Part shown: positions 10,701-17,475 of the stretch, in pieces
Layout of the letters: each line of letters opens with the position of its first letter
Numbering within the stretch: the first letter of the stretch is position 1
Assembly: GCA_017303555.1 (NCBI GenBank)
Contig: JAFLCN010000007.1
Coordinates: 62,001-126,000 of the forward strand
Direction: 5' to 3'
DNA: 64,000 nt
From: Planctomycetota bacterium
GTDB lineage: Bacteria; Planctomycetota; Phycisphaerae; Phycisphaerales; UBA1924
Translations under genes and position numbers: made by a program
The notes under the pieces: model-generated
What the model saw: only the letters and a program-made list of their open reading frames with translations
Database searches by the model: none
Told to the model about the DNA's origin: nothing

Positions 10701-10964
10701 CACTTCGATCGCTGGTGGAACCCGGCGGTCGAGAACCAGGCAACCGATCGCGCGTACCGCATCGGCCAGACTCGAACGGTGCAGGTACACAAGTTTGTGG
10801 TACGGGGAACGCTGGAGGAACGCATCGATCAGATGATCGAGTCGAAGACAGAACTGGCCGAGAACATCATCGGTTCGGGCGAGCGCTGGCTCACAGAGCT
10901 CGATACATCGCAGTTGCGTGAACTGCTGACCCTCCGAAACGACGCGATCGCCGACGAAATCTGA
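7737..10964 (+). CDS. SNF2-family DEAD/DEAH-box helicase-like ATPase
   Basis: A 1075-residue bacterial Snf2/Rad54-type protein. The N-terminal half (to about residue 560) is the SNF2-associated region (PF12419-like). The ATPase has motif I DDMGLGKTIQ at residue 604, motif II DEAQYIKN near 718 and TGTPVENRLSELWSIMDFL. The C-terminal helicase lobe carries SLKAGGVGLNLTAASHV, DRWWNPAVENQATDRAYRIG and the final LEERID. The start is read as TTG at 7737 because GGAGGGAG sits about eight bases upstream and MLHVFHAAW resembles N-termini of this family; an ATG at 7797 is the alternative. The SWIM gene follows after four bases, suggesting one functional unit. Biological role is unknown. Confidence 0.9.
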   Translation: MLHVFHAAWTVGQSATATGPMLHIWGEDGAKLPSLSRAGSGEHPLALDIATIRARLGTVFGEDAVPASSIQLELPSLGGSVQPSSHLARAAGHRAEGLLKLETVAVPSVAISALLAPVALDALLDDSPRAGSGANGGKTDLIGASVVFYGAATRLVRSLLAQQRFVPMISQHGVGGSGDFRGLWQPWLSDERTAERVAALVRGMPAIARASVDAFEHQPWPIVEDFLWRVLDAQCRATLTREDFYSSVGEKDAATDLHVAWLQALLAQGNAVPATNVRGQELARRVRQWIGGLEERGASSAWRLMLKLNEPIPEEGEEDAQWALTFHLQSVDRPALIVDAPDLWALTGDSMTIEGKRIDSPQELLLGELGRASRIYNRLEKALEDSEPGSVELSTRQAYQFLREFSPVLQEQGFGVLTPDWWDSPLAKLGVRLRLDSDSMSDVMGQGSAGGSTASGPTLGMGALVRYRWEIALGDTTLSLSEFEKLAARKSPLVKVNGRWIEVRPEDVQSAIKFVRDNPGGEMKVADALRIAYGTDPRETGVQITGLEATGWVAALMNAEAATRQLETIKPPERFHGTLRPYQVRGVSWMAFLERVGLGLCLADDMGLGKTIQLLALLAFEREQLNASNAALPPGTARAKMQPTLLVVPMSVVGNWMHETARFCPELAVLTHHGADRLNEDAFVEKARASDMVITTYSLAHRDKELLAKVAWGRLVLDEAQYIKNPGAKQSQAVRSISAERRVALTGTPVENRLSELWSIMDFLNPGYLGSAGSFRQRFAVGIERYRDRAKLEQLKGLVRPFILRRLKSDPTVVADLPEKVESKEYCPLTSEQATLYEQCVQRMLNEVERSEGIQRRGLVLSALIKLKQICNHPTQLLKDWQEGSLKPPVVERSGKCIRLIEMLDEVLAEGDQAIVFTQFRQMGNLLGAMLRHHLDREVLFLHGGTTQKERVQIVEDFQKADGKNPILLISLKAGGVGLNLTAASHVFHFDRWWNPAVENQATDRAYRIGQTRTVQVHKFVVRGTLEERIDQMIESKTELAENIIGSGERWLTELDTSQLRELLTLRNDAIADEI

Positions 10965-10968
10965 CGTT

Positions 10969-12084
10969 ATGTCCAGCATTCCGACTCCAGACCCGAATCC
11001 GAATCCGCCCCGCCCCGCGGCGACGACGCCGTTCAAGCCCGGCGTGCCCGCATCGCTCCAGACCCCGCGCCCGCAGCCCTATACGCGGGCGCCCAAGCCG
11101 CTGCCCATGAAGCCCCGCCGCGTCCGGGGCGGCGTGAAGATCTCGAGCACCGAGCAGGCCTCGCTCTGGACGGAAAGCTGGGCGGCGCAGCGCTGGGTCC
11201 GCATCATCGAGCAGGCGGCGCCCGGCAAGCGCGCGGTCGACGGACTGGAGTACGCGTCGCTCGGTCAAACCAAGTCGCTGATCGTCGAGACTTCCACGCT
11301 TGTCGCGAGCGTGCAGGGGCGTGCGGAGCGTCCGTACCAGGTCAAGTTTCAGTTTGATCCGTTCACGCCCGAGCAATGGGAAAAGGTCGTGGCGGTCATG
11401 ACGGATCAGGCCGTGTACGCCGCGAAGCTGCTGGCGGGCGACCTGCCCACCAACATCGAAGACGTGTTCGTTCCGCTGGGTTTGAAGCTGTTCCCCACCG
11501 AATTCTCGGAGATCGCGTTCTCGTGCACGTGCCAGGAGCATCAGGCCGAAGAACGCACACGCAGCGCCGCCGCGGCCGCGGGCCAGAGCGCCGGCCCCTT
11601 GCTCTGGTGCAAACACGGCGCGTGCGCCGCGTATCTGCTGGCGCAGCGCCTCGCGAGCGATCCGTTCGCGATGTTCAAGCTTCGCGGGCTGGACGGGCAG
11701 GAGTTGCTGGAGCGGCTGCGCCATAGCCGCGCCGTTGCAAATTCATCCAAGACGAATCCCTCGGTGTACGCGGGGCGTGTTCCGGGCGTTTCCGATACCG
11801 GCGTGGTTGCGTTCGAAGCGACGCGTGATTTCTGGGAGCTGAATTCCGACATCGAGCATCTGGATGCGCCGATCGTTCCGCCTCCGGTGAGTCATCCGCT
11901 GCTGCGCCGTCTGGGGCCCAGCCCGCTGACCGGACTCGCAAAGTCCGGGGGCGATGCCCCGGCGTCGTTCCCTCTGGTCGGCCTGCTGGCGAGTTGCTAC
12001 GAGGTGATTAGTGAGGCGACTCTGCGCGAGGAGCGTGGGCAAGATTCCAACAACGCTTCCTCTTTGCCCGCCAGTAATTTTTGA
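10969..12084 (+). CDS. SWIM zinc-finger protein, partner of the SNF2 ATPase
   Basis: A 371-residue protein encoded four bases after the SNF2 gene. The proline-rich N-terminus (about 60 residues) looks disordered. The SWIM signature is visible as Cys186-x-Cys188, a 25-residue insert, then Cys214-x-His216 (FSCTCQEH ... WCKHGACAAYLL). SWIM domains bind zinc and are thought to contact DNA or proteins. SNF2-SWIM neighbours recur in bacterial genomes, so a complex between the two products is a reasonable inference. The C-terminal 130 residues match nothing I recognise. Confidence 0.82.
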   Translation: MSSIPTPDPNPNPPRPAATTPFKPGVPASLQTPRPQPYTRAPKPLPMKPRRVRGGVKISSTEQASLWTESWAAQRWVRIIEQAAPGKRAVDGLEYASLGQTKSLIVETSTLVASVQGRAERPYQVKFQFDPFTPEQWEKVVAVMTDQAVYAAKLLAGDLPTNIEDVFVPLGLKLFPTEFSEIAFSCTCQEHQAEERTRSAAAAAGQSAGPLLWCKHGACAAYLLAQRLASDPFAMFKLRGLDGQELLERLRHSRAVANSSKTNPSVYAGRVPGVSDTGVVAFEATRDFWELNSDIEHLDAPIVPPPVSHPLLRRLGPSPLTGLAKSGGDAPASFPLVGLLASCYEVISEATLREERGQDSNNASSLPASNF

Positions 12085-12122
12085 AGTCGGGCAAGTTCGG
12101 TTCATGCTGATCTGAATGTCTC

Positions 12123-12156
12123 GTTTCCAAATCCATAAATTTGTGGATTTGGAAAC
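12123..12156. repeat. AT-rich perfect palindrome downstream of the SNF2/SWIM operon
   Basis: Arms GTTTCCAAATCCA and TGGATTTGGAAAC (13 bp, no mismatch) flank an eight-base AT-rich loop. It starts 38 bases after the SWIM stop, in DNA clearly richer in AT than its surroundings. It could end the SNF2/SWIM transcript or serve as an operator for the next operon. No T-tract follows. Confidence 0.55.
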
Positions 12157-12205
12157 TCAATATTGTGGAATTTGACCGCGAGCAAAGAATTTCATGCAGA
12201 GCTTG

Positions 12206-12234
12206 TTGACAAGAGCACTGAATGGAGTTAGCGT
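12206..12234 (+). promoter_or_regulatory. Candidate sigma-70 promoter for the MauE-like operon
   Basis: A perfect -35 TTGACA at 12206 is followed after 17 bases by TAGCGT, a weak -10 (three of six consensus bases). It would start transcription about 50 bases before the GTG of the MauE-like gene. The poor -10 keeps this tentative. Confidence 0.35.
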
Positions 12235-12293
12235 GGGTTCGTTCGGGTCTGTGTTCTTGCAAGTGCAACCGCAAACTTAGTAAGGAGTGCGAA

Positions 12294-12860
12294 GTGACTG
12301 TTCGCGCAACGATGCTCGGTGGAAAAAGCGGTGGTGGTGGGGGGGGGGCTTGTTGCCGAGTCCGACTGGATCTCGCCAAGACACGAGCGCTGACGCAGAA
12401 CGCTGCTACTGCGCTTGTCGCAGTTGCATTCATTTGGGCAGCAGTCGCCAAAGCCATCGAACCTGAGTCGCTGGTGTCCGTGCTGGAGACGGCGGGCCGT
12501 CTTTCGCGTGTGACCGCGGAGCGGCTTGCGTTGGCGGTCGTGCTCTTTGAGTTTTGCCTTTCTGGATGGATTCTGTCGGGCGTGGCTCGCCGTGCGGCCT
12601 CGCTCACGGCGACGGGCTTTTTGCTTGGCGCGAGTTCATTTATGGTTTTCCTCATGTATTCCGAGTCTCGGAGCGGCTGCGGATGCGGTCTTCCGACGTT
12701 CGGGCTATCGCCAAAGACCGGGCAGTTGCTGGGAATCGTTCGAAATGCCTTTTTGATCGCGATGTCTCTCTACGGCGGACGTTCCGACGTATGGGCCGCG
12801 ATTGGATCGGGGAAACCGGAAAGGAACTGGCAGAATGAAACTGTGGAAAGCGTTCTATAG
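12294..12860 (+). CDS. MauE/DoxX-like redox-associated membrane protein
   Basis: A protein of about 188 residues with four likely membrane helices (for example ALVAVAFIWAAVAKAI and ALAVVLFEFCLSGWILSGVA). The Cys-Gly-Cys-Gly motif at residues 129-132, between helices 3 and 4, matches the CGC motif of MauE-type proteins. MauE supports disulfide formation in the methylamine dehydrogenase small subunit. No methylamine dehydrogenase gene is visible, so this is a relative with another client. GTG at 12294 is preferred because TAAGGAG lies seven to eight bases upstream; the frame is open from 12222. A run of ten G at 12339-12348 encodes a poly-Gly stretch before the first helix. It overlaps the next gene by 26 bases. 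Confidence 0.72.
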   Translation: MTVRATMLGGKSGGGGGGACCRVRLDLAKTRALTQNAATALVAVAFIWAAVAKAIEPESLVSVLETAGRLSRVTAERLALAVVLFEFCLSGWILSGVARRAASLTATGFLLGASSFMVFLMYSESRSGCGCGLPTFGLSPKTGQLLGIVRNAFLIAMSLYGGRSDVWAAIGSGKPERNWQNETVESVL

Positions 12861-13122
12861 GAATTGTGTGCGTCTCGGTTTGATCGCCGCGTTCGGAACT
12901 GTTGCGGGTGGCGTGCTCGCCGACGAACATTGGGGCAACAACGTCCCGCACATCTGTATCGGGTGCAACGGGTACGTCAACGGCGTCTGGGTGCAGTTGC
13001 CGTCGTACAACTGCCCGACCTCAATTTTCAATCCGGCGAGCTGCTCCTGTCTGCGAGCGTACGACACGAACGGAAACTGCATTCATATGGAGAACCGGTG
13101 CGCTTACGTGTCGGTGCTGTAA
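12835..13122 (+). CDS. Small cysteine-rich exported protein of unknown function
   Basis: A 95-residue product. Residues 1-29 form a plausible Sec signal peptide (basic start, then LGLIAAFGTVAGGVLA). The mature part of about 65 residues contains seven cysteines (HICIGC, YNC, SCSC, GNC, NRC), many aromatics and few charges. ATG at 12835 is preceded by AAAGGAAC and lies inside the end of the MauE-like gene, so the two are probably translationally coupled. The cysteine density and the MauE-like neighbour suggest a disulfide-rich periplasmic or secreted protein, by analogy with the MauE client. I recognise no family. Confidence 0.7.
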   Translation: MKLWKAFYRNCVRLGLIAAFGTVAGGVLADEHWGNNVPHICIGCNGYVNGVWVQLPSYNCPTSIFNPASCSCLRAYDTNGNCIHMENRCAYVSVL

Positions 13123-13182
13123 TCGCAGCCGCGCCCATCCATGTCGAAAGACATTTGGGCGTCATTCTCGGAGAATTCCACT

Positions 13183-13953
13183 ATGGAAAGATGCGCAGTT
13201 TTGAGGGTCCATTGGCGATGGTGCTTGGGTGTTGGCGTTGCGGTGTTTGGTGGTGGGTGGGCGATCTGGACGCTTCGTGGTCCCCATGTCAATCTTCCGG
13301 AAGGAGTTCGCGCGGGCATTGACTCGGTCCCGGTTCTTTCCGTTTCGAGCCGGAGTTCCCCCGCTCAACCCGTTGGCTTCGAAGAGCTCAGGGCCAGAGT
13401 CCAAGCCGAGGCGCAACGGAGCTTTGTCGGCGGGGATTTCAGCGGGCTTTCAACAGAAGATCGTCGTTCGGCCGCGAGCGAGGTTGCCGACACCGCGGGC
13501 GTCATTCTCACGCCGGACTACGAGCGTTATTTGCAATACTGCCGCGAACGAGGGGAGGAGAAGCCGTTCATCCTGACTCTGCCGGAATCTCAGCGTTCCG
13601 AGAGCTTTCGGACACAGTCCGCATCGTTTATCGGGCAGCCGCTACGCGCCGGCCCCATGATCATGCGTTGGAGGTTCCGTTCAGGAACGGAGGTACAAGT
13701 CAAGGACATCGAGCCCATCTCGATGACTCCGAAGCGATCGGCAGGCGTGACCGGTCGGCTGCCGACCGACTATCTCGATGCGATCGAGTGCGTGTTCCCA
13801 ACAAGCGCGAGGACTGTGGCCGGTGAGATTGTCCCGTGCCGTGTGGGTATCTGGGTCGGAAGAACAAGGAGCAGTCCGCAATGGAGAGCGCTTCGGGTCA
13901 TGATCTACGACATCCCGCCGGTGGGAAAATCCATCCACTACCCGCCAATCTAG
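13183..13953 (+). CDS. Unknown membrane-anchored protein in the MauE-like operon
   Basis: A 256-residue product with one N-terminal membrane segment (WCLGVGVAVFGGGWAIWTL, about residues 13-31) and a soluble remainder likely outside the cytoplasm. ATG at 13183 is chosen because GGAG lies nine bases upstream; an in-frame ATG at 13141 has no such site. It contains no motif I know. The central part (FEELRARVQAEAQRSF) looks helical, and two cysteines occur late in the chain. Its 3' end overlaps the prepilin-like gene by 73 bases, tying it to the same transcript. Confidence 0.65.
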   Translation: MERCAVLRVHWRWCLGVGVAVFGGGWAIWTLRGPHVNLPEGVRAGIDSVPVLSVSSRSSPAQPVGFEELRARVQAEAQRSFVGGDFSGLSTEDRRSAASEVADTAGVILTPDYERYLQYCRERGEEKPFILTLPESQRSESFRTQSASFIGQPLRAGPMIMRWRFRSGTEVQVKDIEPISMTPKRSAGVTGRLPTDYLDAIECVFPTSARTVAGEIVPCRVGIWVGRTRSSPQWRALRVMIYDIPPVGKSIHYPPI

Positions 13954-14708
13954 CAGGCCACGCGTTTACTTTGATAGAACTGCTTGTTGTGATTGGGCTG
14001 GTTGGCGTGCTGATCGCGCTCTCGGTTCCTGCCCTCCGCGTTGCTCGGGCCCGGGCGTTCGACACCGTCAGCTTGGCCAATCTGCGCTCGATCCATGGTG
14101 TTGTCGAGACTTATGCTGATCGGTACAAGGGCCAGTATCCCGTTGCGCAGGAAGGCGTGAACTATCGAAATGGCTGCGCTGGAATTCACTCCGGATTCCT
14201 ACGCTGGGCGACAACATACGCTTGGCCGGCCGTCATTCACGAAGTGCTCACATGGGACGAAGGCCTCGCTTTCTTCTTGTCGCCACGTGCCCGACGCGAT
14301 TCGTTGGCGGCGAATTCGCCATTGTCCCCGACATGCGGCTGGCCGACGTCGTACTACTTCAGTCAGGCCTTCCTCGCTCGCCCGGAACTGTGGGCCCGCA
14401 ATCCCGTTGCGGGCACCGACTCCGACATCAAGATTTGGCTCCGATCCGTTTACCAGGGCGATGTGCAGTTCCCGTCGAAGAAGGTAATGTTCTGGGATTA
14501 CGAAATGCCCTATCTCGGGCGACGATTGCGAATGGATAGCGAAGGCAATCTCGAGGAGGCATCTCCGACGCTCTTTGCCGACGGACATGCACAGCTACGC
14601 ATTCAATCGAACGCTTCCAAGGCGATTCCAACCACTGCCTGGAACACCAATTTTCCCGTTCAACGATGGCATAACACGCAGGACGGGGTGCGCGGCTTCG
14701 ACGAATAG
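13881..14708 (+). CDS. Type II secretion/type IV pilus prepilin-like protein
   Basis: A 275-residue protein with a long 28-residue leader ending GHA, then FTLIELLVVIGLVGVLIAL, the class III prepilin helix with glutamate at +5. The leader would be cut by prepilin peptidase before Phe29. The C-terminal domain contains LFADGHAQLRI, as in DUF1559/H-X9-DG-type pseudopilins common in planctomycetes. The ATG at 13881 has AAGGAG nine bases upstream. It is the last gene of the overlapping four-gene operon starting at 12294, and it may be a surface fibre subunit or secretion pseudopilin working with the small Cys-rich protein. Confidence 0.82.
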   Translation: MESASGHDLRHPAGGKIHPLPANLAGHAFTLIELLVVIGLVGVLIALSVPALRVARARAFDTVSLANLRSIHGVVETYADRYKGQYPVAQEGVNYRNGCAGIHSGFLRWATTYAWPAVIHEVLTWDEGLAFFLSPRARRDSLAANSPLSPTCGWPTSYYFSQAFLARPELWARNPVAGTDSDIKIWLRSVYQGDVQFPSKKVMFWDYEMPYLGRRLRMDSEGNLEEASPTLFADGHAQLRIQSNASKAIPTTAWNTNFPVQRWHNTQDGVRGFDE

Positions 14709-14833
14709 CCGAGCGCGGCCGCCCCGTGTGAATTGTTGAAAACGGCGGGACCTTGCGGAAAACTCAAACGCGGATTGAATGCTGTCCGAAGGATCGAACG
14801 AACCGGTTGACTTGGAGGTCGGTAGGACTCCGC

Positions 14834-15121
14834 ATGCTCTTCATGGTCATCGAGTGCTTCAAACCCGGCAAGGGTGACGAGGTTGGATCGCGCTTCAAAG
14901 CGCAGGGCCGCATGATGCCCGCGGGCGTCATCTACCGCGGAAGCTGGCTGGAGCCGGATTCCGGCAGGTGTTTTCAGGTCATGGAGGCTCCGTCCCGTGG
15001 CCCGATCGACGAGTGGATCGGGAACTGGTCGGATCTCGTCGATTTCGAGGTCATTCCGGTCGTGACCTCGGACGAGTATTGGAAAATGCAGGAGCGGAAG
15101 GCCTCGACCCAAACGTCGTGA
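14834..15121 (+). CDS. DUF3303 family protein
   Basis: A 95-residue cytosolic protein. The start MLFMVIECFK, the central GRMMPAGVIYRGSWLEPDSG, CFQVMEAPS and WSDLVDFEVIPVV match the small DUF3303 family, whose ferredoxin-like fold has no known function. ATG at 14834 is chosen because the family begins there; the frame is open back to 14753. It lies 125 bases after the prepilin-like gene and may be independently transcribed. Confidence 0.82.
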   Translation: MLFMVIECFKPGKGDEVGSRFKAQGRMMPAGVIYRGSWLEPDSGRCFQVMEAPSRGPIDEWIGNWSDLVDFEVIPVVTSDEYWKMQERKASTQTS

Positions 15122-15501
15122 CCCTGGCCATCCTGACCGAGCCCGAACAGCGATCTCATTTCACGCGGTGGTTGGCCTTCTCGGGCGATCCTCCCTAGAC
15201 TTCCTCCCACTTTGGAACCGACCGCGACGGACGCCAGCCAAGTCTTGGGCAACCAAGCTCTGGGAAAAGGCCGAGGCGCGGTTTGGGGCTTTTCTATCGC
15301 GGCTGATGGAAAGTCCAGTTCCCGACTCGAGACGAAAGTTTCGAGCACCTGTTGCCGCGGCTTCCGCACCTTGCGATTTTTCGCCGGGGACGGGACCGCG
15401 AATGGTCCGTCCGCTGGTCGCCTCGAAACCCATTGGGTTGCGAGAGCATGCAAGGAGTCATTGTCGGGAGCCACACCACCAGTCCGCGAACCGCGAATTA
15501 C
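15122..15501. other. Non-coding stretch before tRNA-Gln
   Basis: About 380 bases between DUF3303 and tRNA-Gln. Open frames cross it on both strands, but none has a ribosome binding site, recognisable product or family-like sequence. I see no strong hairpin or promoter. It may carry the promoter of tRNA-Gln and the glmU operon. Confidence 0.5.
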
Positions 15502-15572
15502 TGGGCGATGGTGTAACGGTAGCACAGCAGATTTTGGTTCTGTTTGTCAAGGTTCGAATCCTTGTCGCCCAG
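15502..15572 (+). tRNA. tRNA-Gln (anticodon TTG)
   Basis: The 71-base cloverleaf has acceptor arms TGGGCGA and TCGCCCA, including the U1-A72 pair typical of bacterial tRNA-Gln. Its anticodon stem is GCAGA/TCTGT with loop TTTTGGT, and its T arm is AAGGT-TCGAATC-CTTGT-like. The discriminator is G. The glmU-like start is 38 bases downstream. Confidence 0.93.
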
Positions 15573-15610
15573 CTTCTTTTTCGGGCACGCGCTTCGAGCG
15601 CCGCCAACAC

Positions 15611-16420
15611 ATGAGCACCTCAAACAACAACTCCGCACCCTCCGCCATCATCCTCGCTGCCGGCAAGGGCACGCGCATGAAGAGCGATCTGCCCAAGGTC
15701 GTTCATCCGATCGGTGGCCGGCCCATGGTCTGCGCCGTGGTCGATGCCTGCCTCGCCGCCGGATGCAAACGCATCGTCGCGGTGGTGGGGTATAAGCAGG
15801 AAGATGTGCGTGCCGCGCTCAAGGGCTACGACGTCGAGTTTGCGGTGCAGGAGCCGCAATTCGGCACCGGCCACGCCGTGCAGTGTTCCGAAGAGATTTT
15901 CAAAGCCGCGGGTTATCCGGGCGACACCTTTGTTCTCTGCGGCGACGGCCCACTGATCCGCCTCGCAACGCTCGAAAAGGTGCTGAAACGCCATCGCGAA
16001 AAGCACGCGAGCGCGACGCTCGCAACCGCCATGCTCGATGATGCGACCGGCTACGGACGCATCTGGCGTGGAACCGATGGCCGCTTCAAGGCGATCGTCG
16101 AACAGAAGAACTGCACGCCCGAGCAGCTCGCGATCAAGGAAGTGAACCCTTCCTATTACTGCTTCAACACGATGGATCTGTTCCGCTCGCTCAAGCACGT
16201 GACACGGAACCCCGTCAGCGGCGAGTACTACCTGACCGACACCCTGAGCCTGCTGCTCAGTGAAGGCAAGACGGTCGAAGTGATCGAAGCGGTTCCGCCG
16301 GAAGATGTGCTGAGCATCAACACGCTGGAAGATCTGGCGAAGGTGGACGCGATCTACCGCTCGCGTCCGGCGATCAAGGCTTCTCATCCGCACAACCTGA
16401 CGACGGGAGCCGCCCGATGA
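15611..16420 (+). CDS. GlmU-like sugar-phosphate nucleotidyltransferase, single-domain
   Basis: A 269-residue enzyme matching the uridylyltransferase half of GlmU, which joins UTP and N-acetylglucosamine-1-phosphate to give UDP-GlcNAc for peptidoglycan and lipid A. Motifs are AIILAAGKGTRMKSDLPKVV at residues 12-31, GTGHAVQ, and LCGDGPLI. The left-handed beta-helix acetyltransferase half found in bifunctional GlmU (about 450 residues) is absent, so glucosamine-1-phosphate acetylation must be done elsewhere if this is the main enzyme. ATG at 15611 follows tRNA-Gln; the frame is open further upstream but that part overlaps the tRNA. Its stop overlaps prs by four bases. Confidence 0.85.
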   Translation: MSTSNNNSAPSAIILAAGKGTRMKSDLPKVVHPIGGRPMVCAVVDACLAAGCKRIVAVVGYKQEDVRAALKGYDVEFAVQEPQFGTGHAVQCSEEIFKAAGYPGDTFVLCGDGPLIRLATLEKVLKRHREKHASATLATAMLDDATGYGRIWRGTDGRFKAIVEQKNCTPEQLAIKEVNPSYYCFNTMDLFRSLKHVTRNPVSGEYYLTDTLSLLLSEGKTVEVIEAVPPEDVLSINTLEDLAKVDAIYRSRPAIKASHPHNLTTGAAR

Positions 16421-17400
16421 ACCACGGCGCGAACGGCGATCTGAAGATCTTCGCTGGTCGTTCGAGCGAGGTGCTCACCGAGCGCATGTGTGCGCACCTC
16501 AAGATGGACATGGGCGCATCGCACACCGTCGTCTTCCCCGACGGCGAGTTGCTGGTGAAGCTGGAAGAAGATGTGCGGGGGCGCGACTGCTACGTCGTGA
16601 TCTCCACGTGTGCGCCGGTCAACGACAACCTGATGGAGCTGCTGACGTTCGTGGATTGCCTCCGCCGCGCCTCGGCGGCGCGGGTTACGGTCGTCACGCC
16701 CTATTTCGGCTACGCCCGCCAGGATCGCAAGGACGAGGGACGCGTGCCGATCACGGCCAAGCTCGTCGCGAACCTGATCACCGCGGCCGGCGCGGATCGT
16801 GTGCTCGCGGTCGATCTGCACGCGGCGCAGATCCAGGGGTTCTTCGATCTGCCGGTGGACCATCTTTCTGCGACGCCGGTCTTCCTTGATTACTTCAACA
16901 CGGTCCGCAAAGAGCTCGGCGATCTCTGCCTCGTCAGCCCGGATGTGGGCAATGTCAAGGTCTCGGAGGGCATGGCCAACCTGCTCGGTGGCGATCTGGC
17001 CATCATCAACAAGCGCCGCCTGAGCGGATCGACGGTTGTCACCGGCAACCTGATCGGTTCGGTCGAGGGCAAGACGGTGCTGATGTTCGACGACATGATC
17101 TCGACCGCGGGCACGGTGGTCGAGGCGGCGAAGCTCGTGATGAACCGGGGCGCGAAGCAGGTGATCGCCGCCGCAACCCACGGCGTGCTCGTCGGCCCGG
17201 CGCTCGAGCGTCTCTCTTCGGATCTCATTTCCAAGGTGGTCGTCACCAACACGATCCCGCAGGGCGATCGCGTGGGGCCGCTGAAGGGAAAGCTGGTCGA
17301 GCTCTGCGTCAGCAAGCTGCTGGGCGAGGCGATCAATCGGATTCACAACAACCAGTCGGTCTCGGCGCTGTTCCAGAAGAACGCCGGCACCAAGAGGTAA
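16417..17400 (+). CDS. prs: Ribose-phosphate pyrophosphokinase (PRPP synthase)
   Basis: A 327-residue class I enzyme making PRPP from ribose-5-phosphate and ATP for nucleotide, histidine and tryptophan synthesis. Visible motifs are FPDGELLVKL, YFGYARQDRKDEGRVPITAK, VLAVDLHAAQIQGFFDLPVD and the PRPP-binding loop MFDDMISTAGTVVEAA. Length and motif order are normal. Its ATG lies in an ATGA overlap with the glmU-like stop. The glmU-prs-rplY-pth order is a conserved bacterial arrangement. Confidence 0.96.
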   Translation: MNHGANGDLKIFAGRSSEVLTERMCAHLKMDMGASHTVVFPDGELLVKLEEDVRGRDCYVVISTCAPVNDNLMELLTFVDCLRRASAARVTVVTPYFGYARQDRKDEGRVPITAKLVANLITAAGADRVLAVDLHAAQIQGFFDLPVDHLSATPVFLDYFNTVRKELGDLCLVSPDVGNVKVSEGMANLLGGDLAIINKRRLSGSTVVTGNLIGSVEGKTVLMFDDMISTAGTVVEAAKLVMNRGAKQVIAAATHGVLVGPALERLSSDLISKVVVTNTIPQGDRVGPLKGKLVELCVSKLLGEAINRIHNNQSVSALFQKNAGTKR

Positions 17401-17475
17401 GAACCAGTTCCCACAACCAATCGAAAAAACAATCACTCAATCAGTCATTGAACCAGTTCAGAAAGGATCGATCTC

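Noticed and set aside
8940..11036. Minus-strand open frame of about 700 codons opposite the SNF2 gene
   Set aside because: Antisense shadow; helicase motifs on the plus strand explain the constraint.
12294..12860. Methylamine utilisation locus
   Set aside because: Only the MauE-like protein is present; no methylamine dehydrogenase subunits or MauD/MauG are visible.
14974..15525. Minus-strand frame across the gap before tRNA-Gln
   Set aside because: It overlaps DUF3303 and the tRNA and has no recognisable content.
15212..15610. N-terminal extension of the glmU-like frame
   Set aside because: It would translate through tRNA-Gln; the ATG at 15611 begins the family sequence.
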